Positions 45,854 to 58,260 of a stretch of 64,000 nt of DNA are shown here, in pieces. Under the pieces are notes generated by a model that was given only the letters and a program-made list of their open reading frames with translations, searched no databases and was not told where the DNA came from. Within the stretch, counting starts at the first letter, position 1, and each line of letters starts with the position of its first letter. A program made the translations under genes and the position numbers. Source of the DNA: Fallopia convolvulus (lineage: Eukaryota; Streptophyta; Magnoliopsida; Caryophyllales; Polygonaceae); NCBI GenBank assembly GCA_964016875.1, contig OZ024725.1, positions 47,577,427 to 47,641,426 on the forward strand, given 5' to 3'.

Positions 45854-46781
45854 ATGAAATATATTAAAATGGAAGATTATCCAAGCGAATGGAAAGTAGA
45901 CGAGTTGTACTTGATTGCCCTCCAAGATCACGACCAGCTTTTCCCGATCTCAGACGAGGCTTACGCTGAGGAGCTGCAACTCCAAGAGATCCTCTTCCCC
46001 TGCAATCTAACTTCTTCTCCGGATCCTGCCGTTGTTGTATCCTCACGAATCGTATACTCTCCTCCTCCCATAGTGTCCGTATTGGAGGCGCTCCCAACTA
46101 CTAGTAGTAGTAGCAATTCTCAGGTAATCAAGATAGTTGAAGAAAATGGGGAGTCGTCTGGGAAATTTTGCTCCATTTGTATGGACAAGAAGCCATGTGA
46201 TGAGTTCTTTACAGGGCCCAGTTGCACCCATTCCTTTTGCGTTGATTGCACCAGTACATACGTTGCCACCAAGGTATATTTATTCTATTCATCATCCGTA
46301 ATTCCGTATACTATACTAATCCATTCCTTTTAGATAATATATGTATAAACTGCATGCAGATCCAGGAGAACATATCGATGGTGAAATGCCCGGACAGCAA
46401 GTGCAAGGGGATAATAAGCCCTAGCGATTGCAACAAAATAGTACCAAAACCAGTGTTGGAGAGGTGGGAGGAGGCGCTTGTGGAGTCCCTGATGCTGGTT
46501 TCAGGGACCAATCTCTACTGCCCTTTCAAGGACTGCTCTGCCCTTATCCTCAATGAAGACTCCGTGGTGGGGTCCGCCGAGTGCCCCATGTGCCACCGCT
46601 TGTTCTGCGCCCAATGCAAAGTCGGCTGGCATCAAGGCCTCGAGTGCGCCGAGTTCCAGAGGCTTTCGACCAAAGAGGACGTGCTGGCCCTTCAGCTTGC
46701 CAAGGGCAAACACTGGAAGAGGTGCCCTAATTGTCACTTCTTTGTTGATAAGACCGAAGGATGCTTGCACATTACCTGCAG
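45854..46781 (+). CDS. RBR-type E3 ubiquitin ligase, 3' end not found
   Basis: Two exons: 45854-46273 (ATG at 45854, alternative in-frame ATG at 45869) and 46360-46781. RING1 begins FCSICMDKKPCDEFF near residue 105 and runs to KCPDSKC across the intron. The IBR domain is YCPFKDCSAL, then AECPMCHRLFCAQCKVGWH. RING2 begins RCPNCHFFVDKTEGCLHITC. Exon 2 ends in phase 2 at a good donor (ag|gtcagt), so an exon starting with the rest of RING2, including the catalytic Cys region, is needed. I find none in the next 480 bases, and beyond that lies the minus-strand P450 pseudogene. Either the last exon is far away or lost, or the gene is broken. RBR ligases pass ubiquitin through a thioester on a RING2 cysteine. 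Confidence 0.8.
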
Positions 46782-47261
46782 GTCAGTTTCCATCTCTCAT
46801 GTACAGCTATATATTTGTATGTTCATCATATTCATAAGAAATTAGCCATTTAGGGTTTGTTTGGTGTATTTTGGTTTTAAACCGTACCCATTATACATTA
46901 TAATAAGATTTTCTTAAAAATAGCTTATATATTGGGGTTGGGGTATTTGTGGCGACCCTAATAAAAAAAAGATTAGTGCATTAATTAGTAGGAATTCCCT
47001 TATTGCTTTCCTTTTCCAATGGGATTAATTTGCTATTATTTGATGATTTAAGGGCCCTTTGGTGTGTACTTAACCCTTTTTTTTATAAAATAAAATTTTT
47101 CTTTAGCGGACGGATATTGTCTGTTTTGAGTGTTATCTCAAAAAATTACCAATTATATGAATTGTGCTAGTTAATTACTAGCGGTGTAATTTTTCGATCT
47201 CTATTAAAAGTATGATTAGCATTCTGTACGTTTCCTACATTAATCATTGTTTACTTGATTT
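46782..47261. other. Spacer between the RBR gene and the P450 pseudogene
   Basis: AT-rich. Searched on both strands for the missing RING2 exon of the RBR gene (CGYxFCYxCG-like) and for the missing P450 heme-binding exon (FGGGPRxCPG-like); neither was seen. Confidence 0.5.
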
Positions 47262-48229
47262 GCTTTCCTTCGAATTTGCACGGGTCGAATTTCTTCGGAT
47301 CCGGGAAGTATTCTGGGTTCATGTGGGTTGAATTTGTGTTCCACATTATCTGCCCACACATCATTCATAAAAACACACACACATATATATATATATATAG
47401 AGGTTTAGTATCTAGAGAAACTACTACTTATAGAGAAACTAGAGCCGGAAGGAGGATCGTTAGATTTAAATTAATTAAGGGTTGAGATTAAAAAAAAAAG
47501 GGACTACATTAATAGTATACACCGTAAAATAGTTGATACAAAATCGTTTCTCTCTCCAATCTCAAATGATCTCAAATAACTCGTTTCTCTCTCCATATCT
47601 CATAAATTCCAAAACCGTCACATTTTATTTTAATCATCTTCTAAAATCTCCCAATTTCAATCTTCTTCTCACACCATTTCCCAGCACTTGCTCCATCGAT
47701 GTCAATCAAGATCTGATGCTCGATTTCTAACACGAAAAATTTCTGAAGCATAGTAGAAGATCAAGAGTCGTTACATCTTGGCGTGGAATCGGTAGATCTC
47801 ATCTCCATTACATCTTGGCTTCGTTAAATCTAGGCGGTCCAAGCCGTAGCCAAGTTCTGCCCTTTCTCTCAAACATTCTTTTGAATTTAGAAATCAAGTA
47901 AGAAATTAATTAAGAGGAAAATTCAATTATACAATATTCGATTACGTGTTGAGTACTAGTGATTTTTTGTTGTTGTTGGTATATTCGAATGGGAATATAC
48001 TCAAAATCGATATGCAAATTGATTTTCACACTTGTACATTGATCTCGTTTTATAGTTCAGATTTAGAGTTTTTTTCCATAATTTTGAGTTTTGTAGTCAT
48101 TTAGGATTTGTATTTGACATTTTTTTTTAATTTATTGTAGGTTAAACATTCAAAAGCATGCACGCATGGTGATGAGGTTGATGCTCTTGCTGTTGATCCG
48201 GAAAATGATGAAGATGATAATTTAGTTAC

Positions 48230-49120
48230 ATTGTTAATATGTTCGATTTTTTAATCACATATTCGAATTATTGTGTACATGTGTTCATAATTGTTAAGTT
48301 AATATTCGGATATATTATGTACATGTTATGTATTTCGAATTCAATATTCAGTTATTTTGTGTACACATTCGAGATTGTGCACTTGAAATTCAGATATATT
48401 ATACACATATTCGAGTTCTTTTATACACATGTCTAAAATTGTTTAGCTTCACATATATTGTATACATGTTCGAGTCTTTGTACATAATATTCAGATATAT
48501 TATATGCAGATTCGAATTCTTTTGTACACATGTGAAGTTAATATTCAAATATATTGTATACATATTCAACATTTTGTACTTAATATTCAGATATATTGTA
48601 TACATATTCGAGATTTTGTATTTAATATTAAGATATATTATAAAACATGTTCGAGATTGTATACTTAATATTCGATTTGATACTTTGTTTTGTTCAAGAT
48701 TTACACTCAAATATTCAAAAATGTGTTATTAATATTCGTTTACGCATATTGGTTTGTTCGATATTTAAACTAATATATTCAGATATAAACACATGACGAC
48801 TACAAAGTAGATTGTATATTCAAACAACAACAAATTCAAATAATTTTTAAACAATATTCAGAATATATTGAAACATATTCAACCACATACAAGATAATTA
48901 TGCCAACAATAATTATTCAAATTTTGAATTTGAATTTTACGCAAAATAGAAAATGGAACACATGTTCAAAATTGTGAAGTTAATATTCAAATATATTATG
49001 CACATGTTCACGGTTTTTTACTACAACGATATATTCGAGAATGTATTCTTAATATTCGTTTACACATGTTGGTAGGTTCAATATCTAAACTAACATATTC
49101 AAGTATAATCACACAATTAC
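48230..49120. repeat. Degenerate array of attcagatatattatacaca-like units
   Basis: Within P450 intron 3, motifs such as aatattcagatatattgtat plus acatattcgagatt recur every 50-60 bases, at least ten times between 48240 and 48670, with weaker copies up to 49090. The short open frames here are products of the repeat. Confidence 0.7.
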
Positions 49121-49421
49121 TACAACAGTACATCCAAAATCAGCTATTTTTAAGGAAATCAGAATTGCTACAATTATTTTATTCTTTTAATTTTTTTCCA
49201 TGCCTTAAATCTCTATAATTATGCCAACTTCCATTAATACTTTTTTCTATTTTTTAACAAAATCAGAATCCCTACAATTTAGGAGCTTCCATATTTATAA
49301 TTGTCATATGCATATTCAAGTGTATTTTGCCCATAATTGCTAAGATATACCATCATTATTAGCCATCGATTACATCAAATCCAACGACTCTTATTACGAC
49401 TCCCGTTTCTTTACAATTTGC

Positions 49422-49578
<157 letters not shown>

Positions 49579-50682
49579 GTTCTAAATGTTTCAAGGACTA
49601 CTTAATTAGGCACCGATTTATACATACCTTCCAACCTTTTGGAATGTGGTAACCTGCAAATTGGAATCCCTTAAGAACTTCTCTATAGGCTGCTTGATAT
49701 GGCGATGCCAAACGCAATACCTCACACACTACGTTCCATGAATATTTCATCTTTCTTATGTCGTCCCAGTTTAGAAGTTCACCCTCTCCTTTTGATCTTG
49801 TTATCTCCATTTGCTCTAGTTCATTCAATCCGCCATTATATTAATTAGAAACTCTATAATAAGCTCGTTATTTCAACTCATATGTTTTCGGTTTTTGTAA
49901 CATATGCCTCTATCTTATCTTGATAAGGAATTAGTATAAAATAAACAACACACATGATATCTATACCTTGGAAGACACCGTGATAGATGCGAGGGAGCTC
50001 AGCAAGATACTTGATAAGAAAGCTAATAGTAGAGCTTGCAGAGTCACGGCTAGCAACTAATACTGCTAGCATTCTATCAGCAATTTGCTCGTCACTCATC
50101 ATGCATTCTTGTGAAGTCTTGTCTATGTTATTCGACAAGAGACGCGACAACAAGTCGTCCTCTTTCTCGCATTTGGCATCGGCCAGTGACGTCTTCCTAA
50201 CCCTTACCATGTCGAGCAATTCCTTCTTTATACTCTCAGCGGCTTTGATAGCACGGTGGAACGCCATGCCTGGCAAATTTACAGGCATGGATACGATGCC
50301 CGACACCACATGATCGAACGCCTCTTCAAACCTCGTGATTTTCTTGTGATCGTCGATGCTAAAGAACAGCTTGCACGCCACATCAAATGTGTAATTGCGA
50401 GCTAGGGGTTGCACCCTCACTTGCTTCTTTCCTATCCAAGCAGCAGCGAATTGGGATTGTGCTATCTTGTCTACAATGGATGTATACCTGCACATGTACA
50501 AGACCATATATACAACAATATGATAACAATCTTTGAGTTCCAACTACTTTTTTATATACATACACACAAACATGTAGGGTTTCGATCAGGTGAGACTGCC
50601 TGCGGGTAGTCCTGTGTCCGGTTTCAGAAACTCCGAACCGACGGTTTCACGGTTCCGGAACCACGGAACAGGGATTGGAAAT

Positions 50683-50842
50683 TAAAAGCTCGTATATGGT
50701 GGCAAACGTGTTATCGATTCTCATTACCGAAGAGAGTTTGTATGTACATACAATAACTTAAACAAGGATAAGATCTTAACTAAAGGCTACAAAATATCAA
50801 CAGAATATCTACAAGATCTAAACTATCCAAAAATATCCAATA
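50683..50842 (-). repeat. 3' LTR of the intron copia element
   Basis: 160 bp, from taaaagctcg to tccaata on the plus strand; 5 differences from the other LTR. Confidence 0.9.
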
Positions 50843-50849
50843 CTCACCC

Positions 50850-53800
50850 TCAAGTTGGAGCATGTAAATCTCGAATGCCCAACAAGATCCGAAACTGAGT
50901 AGAACCAAGGGCTTTAGTAAGAATATCGACTGGCTGCAAATGAGAACGAATATGACCTGTGCAAACTGTACCAGCGAGAAGGAGATCTTGAATAAAATGA
51001 CAGTCGACGACCTCAATGTGTTTAGTACGATCATGGAAAACCGGATTAGCAGCAATATGCAATGCGGCTTGACTGTCACAAAACAACTGCATAGGATCTG
51101 AATGAAGCACACCAAGCGAACGCAATAGTGACTTCAACCAAATCAACTCACAACAAGCAGTTGCCATAGCATGAAATTGAGCTTCTGCAGAGGAACGTGA
51201 GACAGTCTTCTGCTTTTTAGTTCTCCAGGATATAGGTGAAGAACCAACCTGAACAAAATAACCCGTAGGAGAACGACGAGTAAGCGGACATGTAGCATAA
51301 TCGGAATCACAAAAGGCTGTCAACTTCAGATTACACTCTCTCGGAAGACAAATACCCTGACCCGGATGACACTTAAGATAACGTAGAACTCGAATCGCTG
51401 CATCCCAGTGATCATCTTGTAGGCTTCTGCATAAACTGAGCCAAAGTATGAACTGCATAGCAAATCTCAGGGCGAGTAATCGTCAGGTAAATTAGTCTCC
51501 TAATCAGGCGCTGATAACGGTCTGGGAACTCGAACGTCTGAGCTGTAGAAAGAGCAAGTTTGTGATTCTGTTCCATCGGAAAATCACAAGGCTTGCTTCC
51601 CAATACACCGGCTTCACTCAAAATATCCAAAGTGTACTTCCGTTGACACAGATATAAACCCCCATCAGAACGAGCAATCTCAATGCCTAGAAAATACTTC
51701 AATGCTCTCAAATCCTTCATGTGAAAACAAGAACTAACCTGTCTCTTGAATTTAGCAATGGCAGCAGAATAATTACCAACAACTATCAGATCATCCACAT
51801 AAACCAGAACATGAATATAACGCCAGAATGGTTGTACGAAAACAACGAGTAATCAGCGAGAGATTGAACAAAACCAAAACCTCTCAAAGCGAAGGCGAGC
51901 TTAGCAAACCAATTCCTTGGAGCCTGTCGAAGCCCATATAAAGATCTGTTCAACCGACAAAACTGACAATCCAAGTGCTTAGAAAAACCTGGCAGAGGTC
52001 TCATATATACCTCCTCATGCAGATCACCGTGAAGGAATGTATTAAGCACATCCATCTGATGCAACTCCTAATTTCGAGCAGCTGCAACCGCCAGAAAAGT
52101 GCGAACGGACACCATTTTGGCAACTGGTGCAAATGTCTCCTTGTAATCACTACCCTCTTTTTGATTGTTTCCAAGAACAACCAGACGCGCTTTGAAGCGC
52201 TCAATAGTACAATCAGAATGCCGTTTAATCTTAAAAAACCCATTTACAGCCAATAGGTTTCTTATCAGACGGCCAAGCAGCCATAATCCATGTACCATTC
52301 CGCTCTAAAGCGTCAATCTCAGCCTCCATGGCTTTACGCCAAAGTACATCTCGAGCGGCTTCCGAGAAGGACTGCAGCTCTGTAACAGACTCAACAGAGG
52401 CAGCTAAAGCAGTGTTCCTAGCAGAAAAACGATCAAAAGTAACATAATCAGCTATGGGATAGGATGTACCTGATGAACTTGACGGTTGAGATGAAAGAGA
52501 CGGAGATGCTTCTAGTTTCCGCACAGTATTACAAATGAAACCACACAACTTCACAGATGGTGTGCGATCACGGGTAGAACGACGAGGCAAGTCTTGAGCA
52601 GCAATGGGAGTGGATTGAACCCCACCACCCCCATCCGCTGCCTGCGTTTGGTCATTTGAGGATCTAGGTGAAGTGTTGTCTTGGACATCGACATAGGAAG
52701 ATTGAACCCCACTCCCCTTGTCGTCTGTCTGCGTTTGGCCATTTGAGGAGATAGGAATGGGTTCTTTAATGGCAATAGGAGGAGATTGAACCCCACTCCC
52801 CCTGTCGTCCATATGCGTTGGAGCTGAGGGGTATTGGCAAATATCAAACATAGCGGGGTGAGTATCGGTTGGAGAATTTGTGGTCTGTAATAGTCGGGGT
52901 AGTGGTAGATTGAAATGGAAATTTGGTCTCATAAAAAATTATATCTCGGGAAACGAACCTTTTGTTAGTTTCAATATCAAGAACCTTCCAACCTTTTTGT
53001 CCATTCGGATAGCCAATAAAAACGCATTTTCTAGCTCTAGGAGCAAATTTGTTGGATGATTTAGGAATGACAGAAGCATAACAAAGATAACCAAAAGTGC
53101 GCAAATGATCATAGGCCGGAGGACGGTCGTACAACAGCTCAAATGGTGTTTTATTTTGTAAAACTGGGGTTGGAGTTCGATTAATCAAATAGCATGCAGT
53201 CAAAACACACTCGCCCCAAAATTGCAATGGTAATTTCACATGAAATCGTAAAGCTCGAGGAACATTTAATATATGTTTATGTTTTCTTTCTGCTCTACCA
53301 TTTTGCTTAGGAGTTCCAACACAAGAGGTTTCAAATAAAATCCCATTTTCATCATATTTTCGCAAACTAGTAAATTCAGTACCATTGTCACTTCTAATAC
53401 ATTTAACATGTTTATCAAATTGTCGCCCAGTCATGGCACAAAAATTAGAAATTAACGAAGCAACTTCAGTTTTGTGTTTCATAAGGAAAATCCAAACACA
53501 TCGACTAAAATCATCAACCATAGTAAGAAAATAATGAGCCCCTTGAACGGATGGAGTCTGATAGGGACCCCACACATCACAATGAATTAAATCAAACGTA
53601 TTAGAATCATGCGTTTGACTAATCGGAAATGAAGGACGAGATTGTTTGGCCCTATGACAACTATAGCAAGGTTCCATAGAACCATTTATTCTAACATTTG
53701 GTAAAAATTTAAGGACAACAAGTGAGGGATGACCAATTCTGGAATGCCACAACGCATGTGATGCGACATCCATTCGTGAAGCGTGGCCCATCGGCGCCAC

Positions 53801-55363
53801 CACACGAAGCCAATAGACACCATTCCGCTCTTCACCCGCCCCAATCAAATTCATCGAAGTGCGATCCTGCAAGATACATAGCCGATCAGTCATCCGAGCA
53901 ATACAATCATGATCTCTCAACAGTCGAGCAATAGAAATCAAATTACACGTCAACTTGGGAACAAACAACACATCCCGAATAATGAATTTATCAGATAGTA
54001 TTAAATTTCCAACCGTGCTTGCAGTAGTAGACGTCCCATTTGGGAGAACAATTGAGGACGAGGCCACAAGATATAAATCAGTCAATAATTTTTGGTTTCC
54101 CGTCATGTGAAATGAGGCCCCGGTATCTAAGATCCAGTTAGAATTATATGTACCAGAACCTGTTATGTTATTATGCCGGGAATTATTTACTTGTATTTGC
54201 TGCATTAGCTGGTTGAATTGGGACTCCGACAGCCCCGTCCCGGTGCAATCAGCTGCGCTCAATCCCTCAGGTTGCACACCCGAGTTTTCGCCACCAGTGG
54301 CTGCGTTGGCCAGGCCACTCCCGCGCGCTCTGCTTCGGCCGGCGCCTGCATTGTTCCGCTTGCGCTGAAGTGCGAGCATCTACTCATGCCGATCGGTACC
54401 CCACCACTCGGGATATCCGACGATCTTGTAACAAGTCTTCACATCGTGCCCAGTCGTGTCACAATGCAAACACCACGACCTCTCACCGCGACGCTGATCG
54501 TGACCCGGATTTGCGACATAATTGTGCTGGTCATGATATGCGTCGGGTTACTTGTCACGGTCACGACATTCACCATGCCCGCGCTCTCCTTGAGCGGCAA
54601 AAGCCGCACCTTCAAGCCGTGATTCAGCAGCACCATCACGACTTTTCAAAGCCAATCTTGCCCTTTCTTCTAACACAACAATAGCGTAAACTTTGTTCAA
54701 GTTCTAGATTGGATCTTGCGCCAATGCGCTTGATCGCACCGTGTTGTATACGTCATCGAGCCCCATCAGGAATTGATGGACTCGTTCATCGTCTCGTTCT
54801 TTTGTAAGCACATCAGCCCACTTGCACTCACACTTTGCACAAGTGCATCGACGAGACACTGTGTAGTTCGTCAATTCATCCCAAAGTTTCTTCAAATCTG
54901 CATAATAGGTGGCCACCGAACGTCCACCTTGAACACATCGGGCCAAATCGAAGCGCAATTGCTGCACTCCCGGACCGTTCCCGATTGAGAATCTCTGCTT
55001 CAAATCATCCCAGAACGCCTTCGCTGTCTTGAAGAAAGTAATGGAGGATCTCATAGACTCGTCAATGGACTGTAATATCCAATCGATGTTCATCGAATTC
55101 ACGCTCCACCAAATGTCTAACTCATTGATATCATCTGGTGGAGTAATTGTGCCATCAAGGAAGCCTAGTTTACGCTTTGCTCGAAGTGAATTGCGTAAAA
55201 CTAGTTCCCACTCTTGAAAATTATCCCCCTTGAAAGTCACGGGGCAAATCTTCATCCCCGGATGATCGGACGGATGCAAGTAGAACGGTGAGTTTTGCGG
55301 ACGAGAACCATCAGCCGACTTGGTTCCATTGGAGGTCTCTTTCTTGTCCTGTAATTTTTTCAT
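50850..55363 (-). pseudogene. Copia gag-pol polyprotein, decayed
   Basis: Gag from 55363 (GMKICPVTFKGDNFQEWELV) to a stop at 54704, then a zinc knuckle (CDTTGHDVKTC) in another frame ending in a TAG just before 54379. 54379-52844 is one open frame with protease (WILDTGASFHMTG), GAG-pre-integrase (LWHSRIGHPS) and integrase (HCDVWGPY, TMVDDFSR, IRSDNGTEFTS, TPKQNGRAERKH). A frameshift leads to the RT linker (52932-52231) with three tandem repeats of about 28 residues around SGVQS. RT then comes in shifted frames (VLGNNQKEGSDYKETFAPVA; YVDDLIVVG), followed by RNase H (AFCDSDYATCPLTRRS; SSAEAQFHAMA) to 50850. At least four frameshifts or stops make it non-autonomous. Confidence 0.9.
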
Positions 55364-55473
55364 GGCTGAAAAACGGGCGGCACTATTAGCAGGGCAAGGC
55401 GCCGAGTGCTAGGGTCATGCGACCGGTGATTTTTCTAGGGAGAGGATCGGAAAGAGCGGTCGCTCTGATACCA

Positions 55474-55633
55474 TAAAAGCTCGTATATGGTGGAAAACGT
55501 GTTACCGATTCTCATTACTGAAGAGAGTTTATATGTACATACAATAACTTAAACAAGGATAAGATCTTAACTAAAGGCTACAGAATATCAACAGAATATC
55601 TACAAGATCTAAACTATCCAAAAATATCCAATA
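55474..55633 (-). repeat. 5' LTR of the intron copia element
   Basis: 160 bp, directly next to the primer binding site at 55462-55473. Confidence 0.9.
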
Positions 55634-56023
55634 GAATTGACTAAGCTTAGTTCCTCTGTTTGGTTCTGGTTCCGGAACCGACGGTTCTTCAAAACCGGTG
55701 GAACCGCCATGCCAGTTCCGGGAAATATTGAACAGGTACTTCGGTTATTAAATCTCAAGAACTTTGCTTATTACATATGAGCATATTCAAAATTAATGAG
55801 AAAAGTTTGGAAGGTATGTGTAAAGTTCTTCCCACACGCCGGTTCGAGGAAGTATGGTAAAACTTGAAAAAACTAAAGTGAAAAAATAGGAAAAGAAGTG
55901 GAGTGGTTGAGATCTATATATTGACAAACATGCTCTAAATAAGTAGAAATCTCTCTATACAACCTAAAAGTGTGGTGCAGGTAATCCATACTGCACGTGA
56001 AAACAGAACAAAATGGCTGCTGT

Positions 56024-56466
56024 CAGGGCCGGTCCAAACATTTTAGATGCCCGGGGCGAATTACAATAAAAGGGCCCTTTTTATATAATTTTTAGACATT
56101 TTTCGTAAAATTTTATAATACTTTCGTATAAATTTGTTCTTGTTATAATATTAAGATACGAAGAATTTATAAAATAATTTGCTAGGGCCCACATTTATAA
56201 AATAATTGATTAATAGTAAAGAAAGATAAATTAAATAAAAGATATATAATAGGGCCCATATTTAAAAATTAATATAGTTAAAGTGGTAGGATTTGAACCC
56301 AATACTTCTTTAATAAAGATAAGAACACTATTCCACTAGACCTACTTGTAATTTATGATGTTTTAAACACTATTTTATATATACTATATTTTAAAAAATT
56401 TGGACCCCTAAAAATTATGGGCCCTGGGCTTGCGCCCACCTTGCCCCACCCTCTGGGCCGGGCCTG
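56024..56466. mobile_element. hAT-type MITE with a tRNA-like module
   Basis: 443 bp. Begins cagggccgg and ends ccgggcctg (imperfect inverted ends), flanked by the 8-bp duplication gctgctgt at 56016-56023 and 56467-56474. An 8-bp duplication with CAGGG ends is the hAT signature. No transposase. The minus strand contains an A-box-like ggtctagtgg and a B-box-like gggttcaaatcc (56289-56300) at tRNA-like spacing. It lies in P450 intron 1, near the donor. Confidence 0.88.
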
Positions 56467-57023
56467 GCTGCTGTAGTGCTGTGTAAAAAGGCACGGGACC
56501 ACGGGGATAATAGATAATTAGTTTTTCCCCTTAATCCGCCTTTTTCATCAACGCATTTACGTATTCAGGTAATCTAAATGTTGGGAAGATGATCATACCT
56601 CTGGAGGTTATCAGGGAGAAGGACATGGAGGAGGAGCTTCTTCATTTGGAGGGCGTCGGAAGACGAAGAGGAAGGCAAGATCTTGTGTATGGACGCCGGA
56701 AATCACACCTTCACCAGTTTTTTATCGTTCGAGAACAAGAACCTGTTCCCTTCTGCCCCGCACATGACGACCGTCGCGCCTCCAAGAAGCGACGTTTTGA
56801 ACGCCTGGCCCGAATGATTCGCCATGCGGTCAAGAATGAACTTCTCCGGCCGTCCCTTCCTTCCGAAGAACATGAAGCTCAGGTACTCCCCCACCACCGG
56901 CAACCCCATCTTCCCTGGCGGTAAATCCGTTGATCCATGCTTCATCAACCTGCACAAGTATAGGCACAAAACACACAATACAAAGCCAAGAGATAGAGAT
57001 GTGGACAAGGGGATCAACTCCAT

Positions 57024-57364
57024 GATAGCTAGTATTATAATATTAATATAGTGTGTAGTACGTGCCTCGCTAGCTGGTAGCCTGGTAGAATAGATGAATA
57101 TATTTATAGTCAGTCGGGGGGACAAATTCAAATTCTCTTGTGGGATTTGATTAGCCCATTTGTTATCAAATTAGGCTAAAAGATATCACTGCTGGGGCGG
57201 GGACAAATGGGTAGTTTGTAGGATTAAATTCCTGCTAAAAAATGGAAACAAACAATATCACCAACAAAAAAGGTAGTTTGTGGGTTTCAAACTTGTCTAG
57301 AAAATGAAAACAAACAACTACAGCGCTAGACCCATACTATATACAAGTTATAACTAATACTATA
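57024..57364. other. Former promoter region of the P450 pseudogene
   Basis: Between the P450 ATG and the start of the copia LTR. A tatatttatag-like stretch near 57099-57109 could be the TATA box of the old P450 promoter. The region is cut short on its right by the second copia element. Confidence 0.4.
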
Positions 57365-57699
57365 TGTTATGAATGAATGCCCATATCTGTGTAAGTTAAC
57401 CTCACCTATTTTCACTTGTTTGTATTACACATACAATGCATGATTGGAGATAAATTGTACAATGTGAATTATTCACCTTTTTCACTTCCTTATTTCCATT
57501 GATGAATCATGGAGATTCACCTAAGTTTTACCTCACCTTTGGCCTATAAATATGACCATCATCCATTGTAAAACTTGCAACAAAGTAAGTTCTTACTCTT
57601 CTTCCCTCTCTTCTAATGATCAAAAAGTTCTTCTAAAGTTGTTTAAGTGTTCTTTCATAGTGTTCAAGTGATCTTGCTTTTATAAATCTTTTCATAACA
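57365..57699 (+). repeat. 5' LTR of the second copia element
   Basis: 335 bp with TG/CA ends; a TATA-like ctataaatatg lies near 57543-57553. Confidence 0.88.
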
Positions 57700-58260
57700 C
57701 GTTATAAGCACGAGTCTCTAATTACTATTTGAGCTTCTCTAATCACCAAGGTGCAAACTCTATCTCTTCCTAATCTTAATCATGTAAGAAGTTTATTTCC
57801 TAAAACCGTTTTGAGGAGTATGCTCTGTAGTTATCCGATTTGGGATCTTCTACATCAGAAACTCGTAAATTTTATTTTGGGACGAAAGGAACAGGACTTT
57901 GTAAGGACTTTAAGGACTTCGGACTAAGGACTTTTAAGGACCTAGGACTCTAAGGACTTTAAGGACCTCGGACTTTAAGAACTTTTAAAGATTTCAAAAT
58001 TCCCAGCAAAATACTATTTCATTTCGTGTGATTTTTTTAACCTTTTTCTTACGATAATGTCTATGTCTATATCTATATTGATTGACTACTTCTCTGACTC
58101 ACACAATCGTTCTTTACACAGTTTGAATATATCATCTACATGCATGTATTTATTGTTTGAAATAACATGTCCTTCAATCGTCCCATACACGACTCATGCA
58201 TTATATTATAATATTGATTATGTTAACCTTTATTTTGCATATCTTTATATGTAGCAACTA

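Larger units (their letters stand above)
50683..55633 (-). mobile_element. Copia LTR retrotransposon in P450 intron 1
   Basis: Two 160-bp LTRs at 50683-50842 and 55474-55633 bound the element. Next to the right LTR the minus strand reads TGGTATCAGAGC (55462-55473), the standard initiator-tRNA-Met primer site, so the element is on the minus strand. A purine-rich tract (cttgagggtgagta) precedes the left LTR. The flanks are gaaat and gaatt, a 5-bp target duplication with one mismatch. The LTRs differ at 5 positions (about 3%), so the insertion is not very old. Confidence 0.93.
50600..55745. repeat. GGTTCCGG-rich repeat, interrupted by the copia element
   Basis: 50615-50682 contains gaaccgacggtttcacggttccgg and 55634-55740 contains ggttctggttccggaaccgacgg and related motifs. 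The two parts flank the copia element exactly, so it landed inside an older GGTTCCGG-type repeat. The whole span includes the copia element. Confidence 0.6.

Noticed and set aside
56240..56345. Possible minus-strand tRNA gene
   Set aside because: A and B boxes are present, but it is inside a MITE and I cannot draw convincing acceptor and anticodon stems. Treated as a tRNA-like module only.
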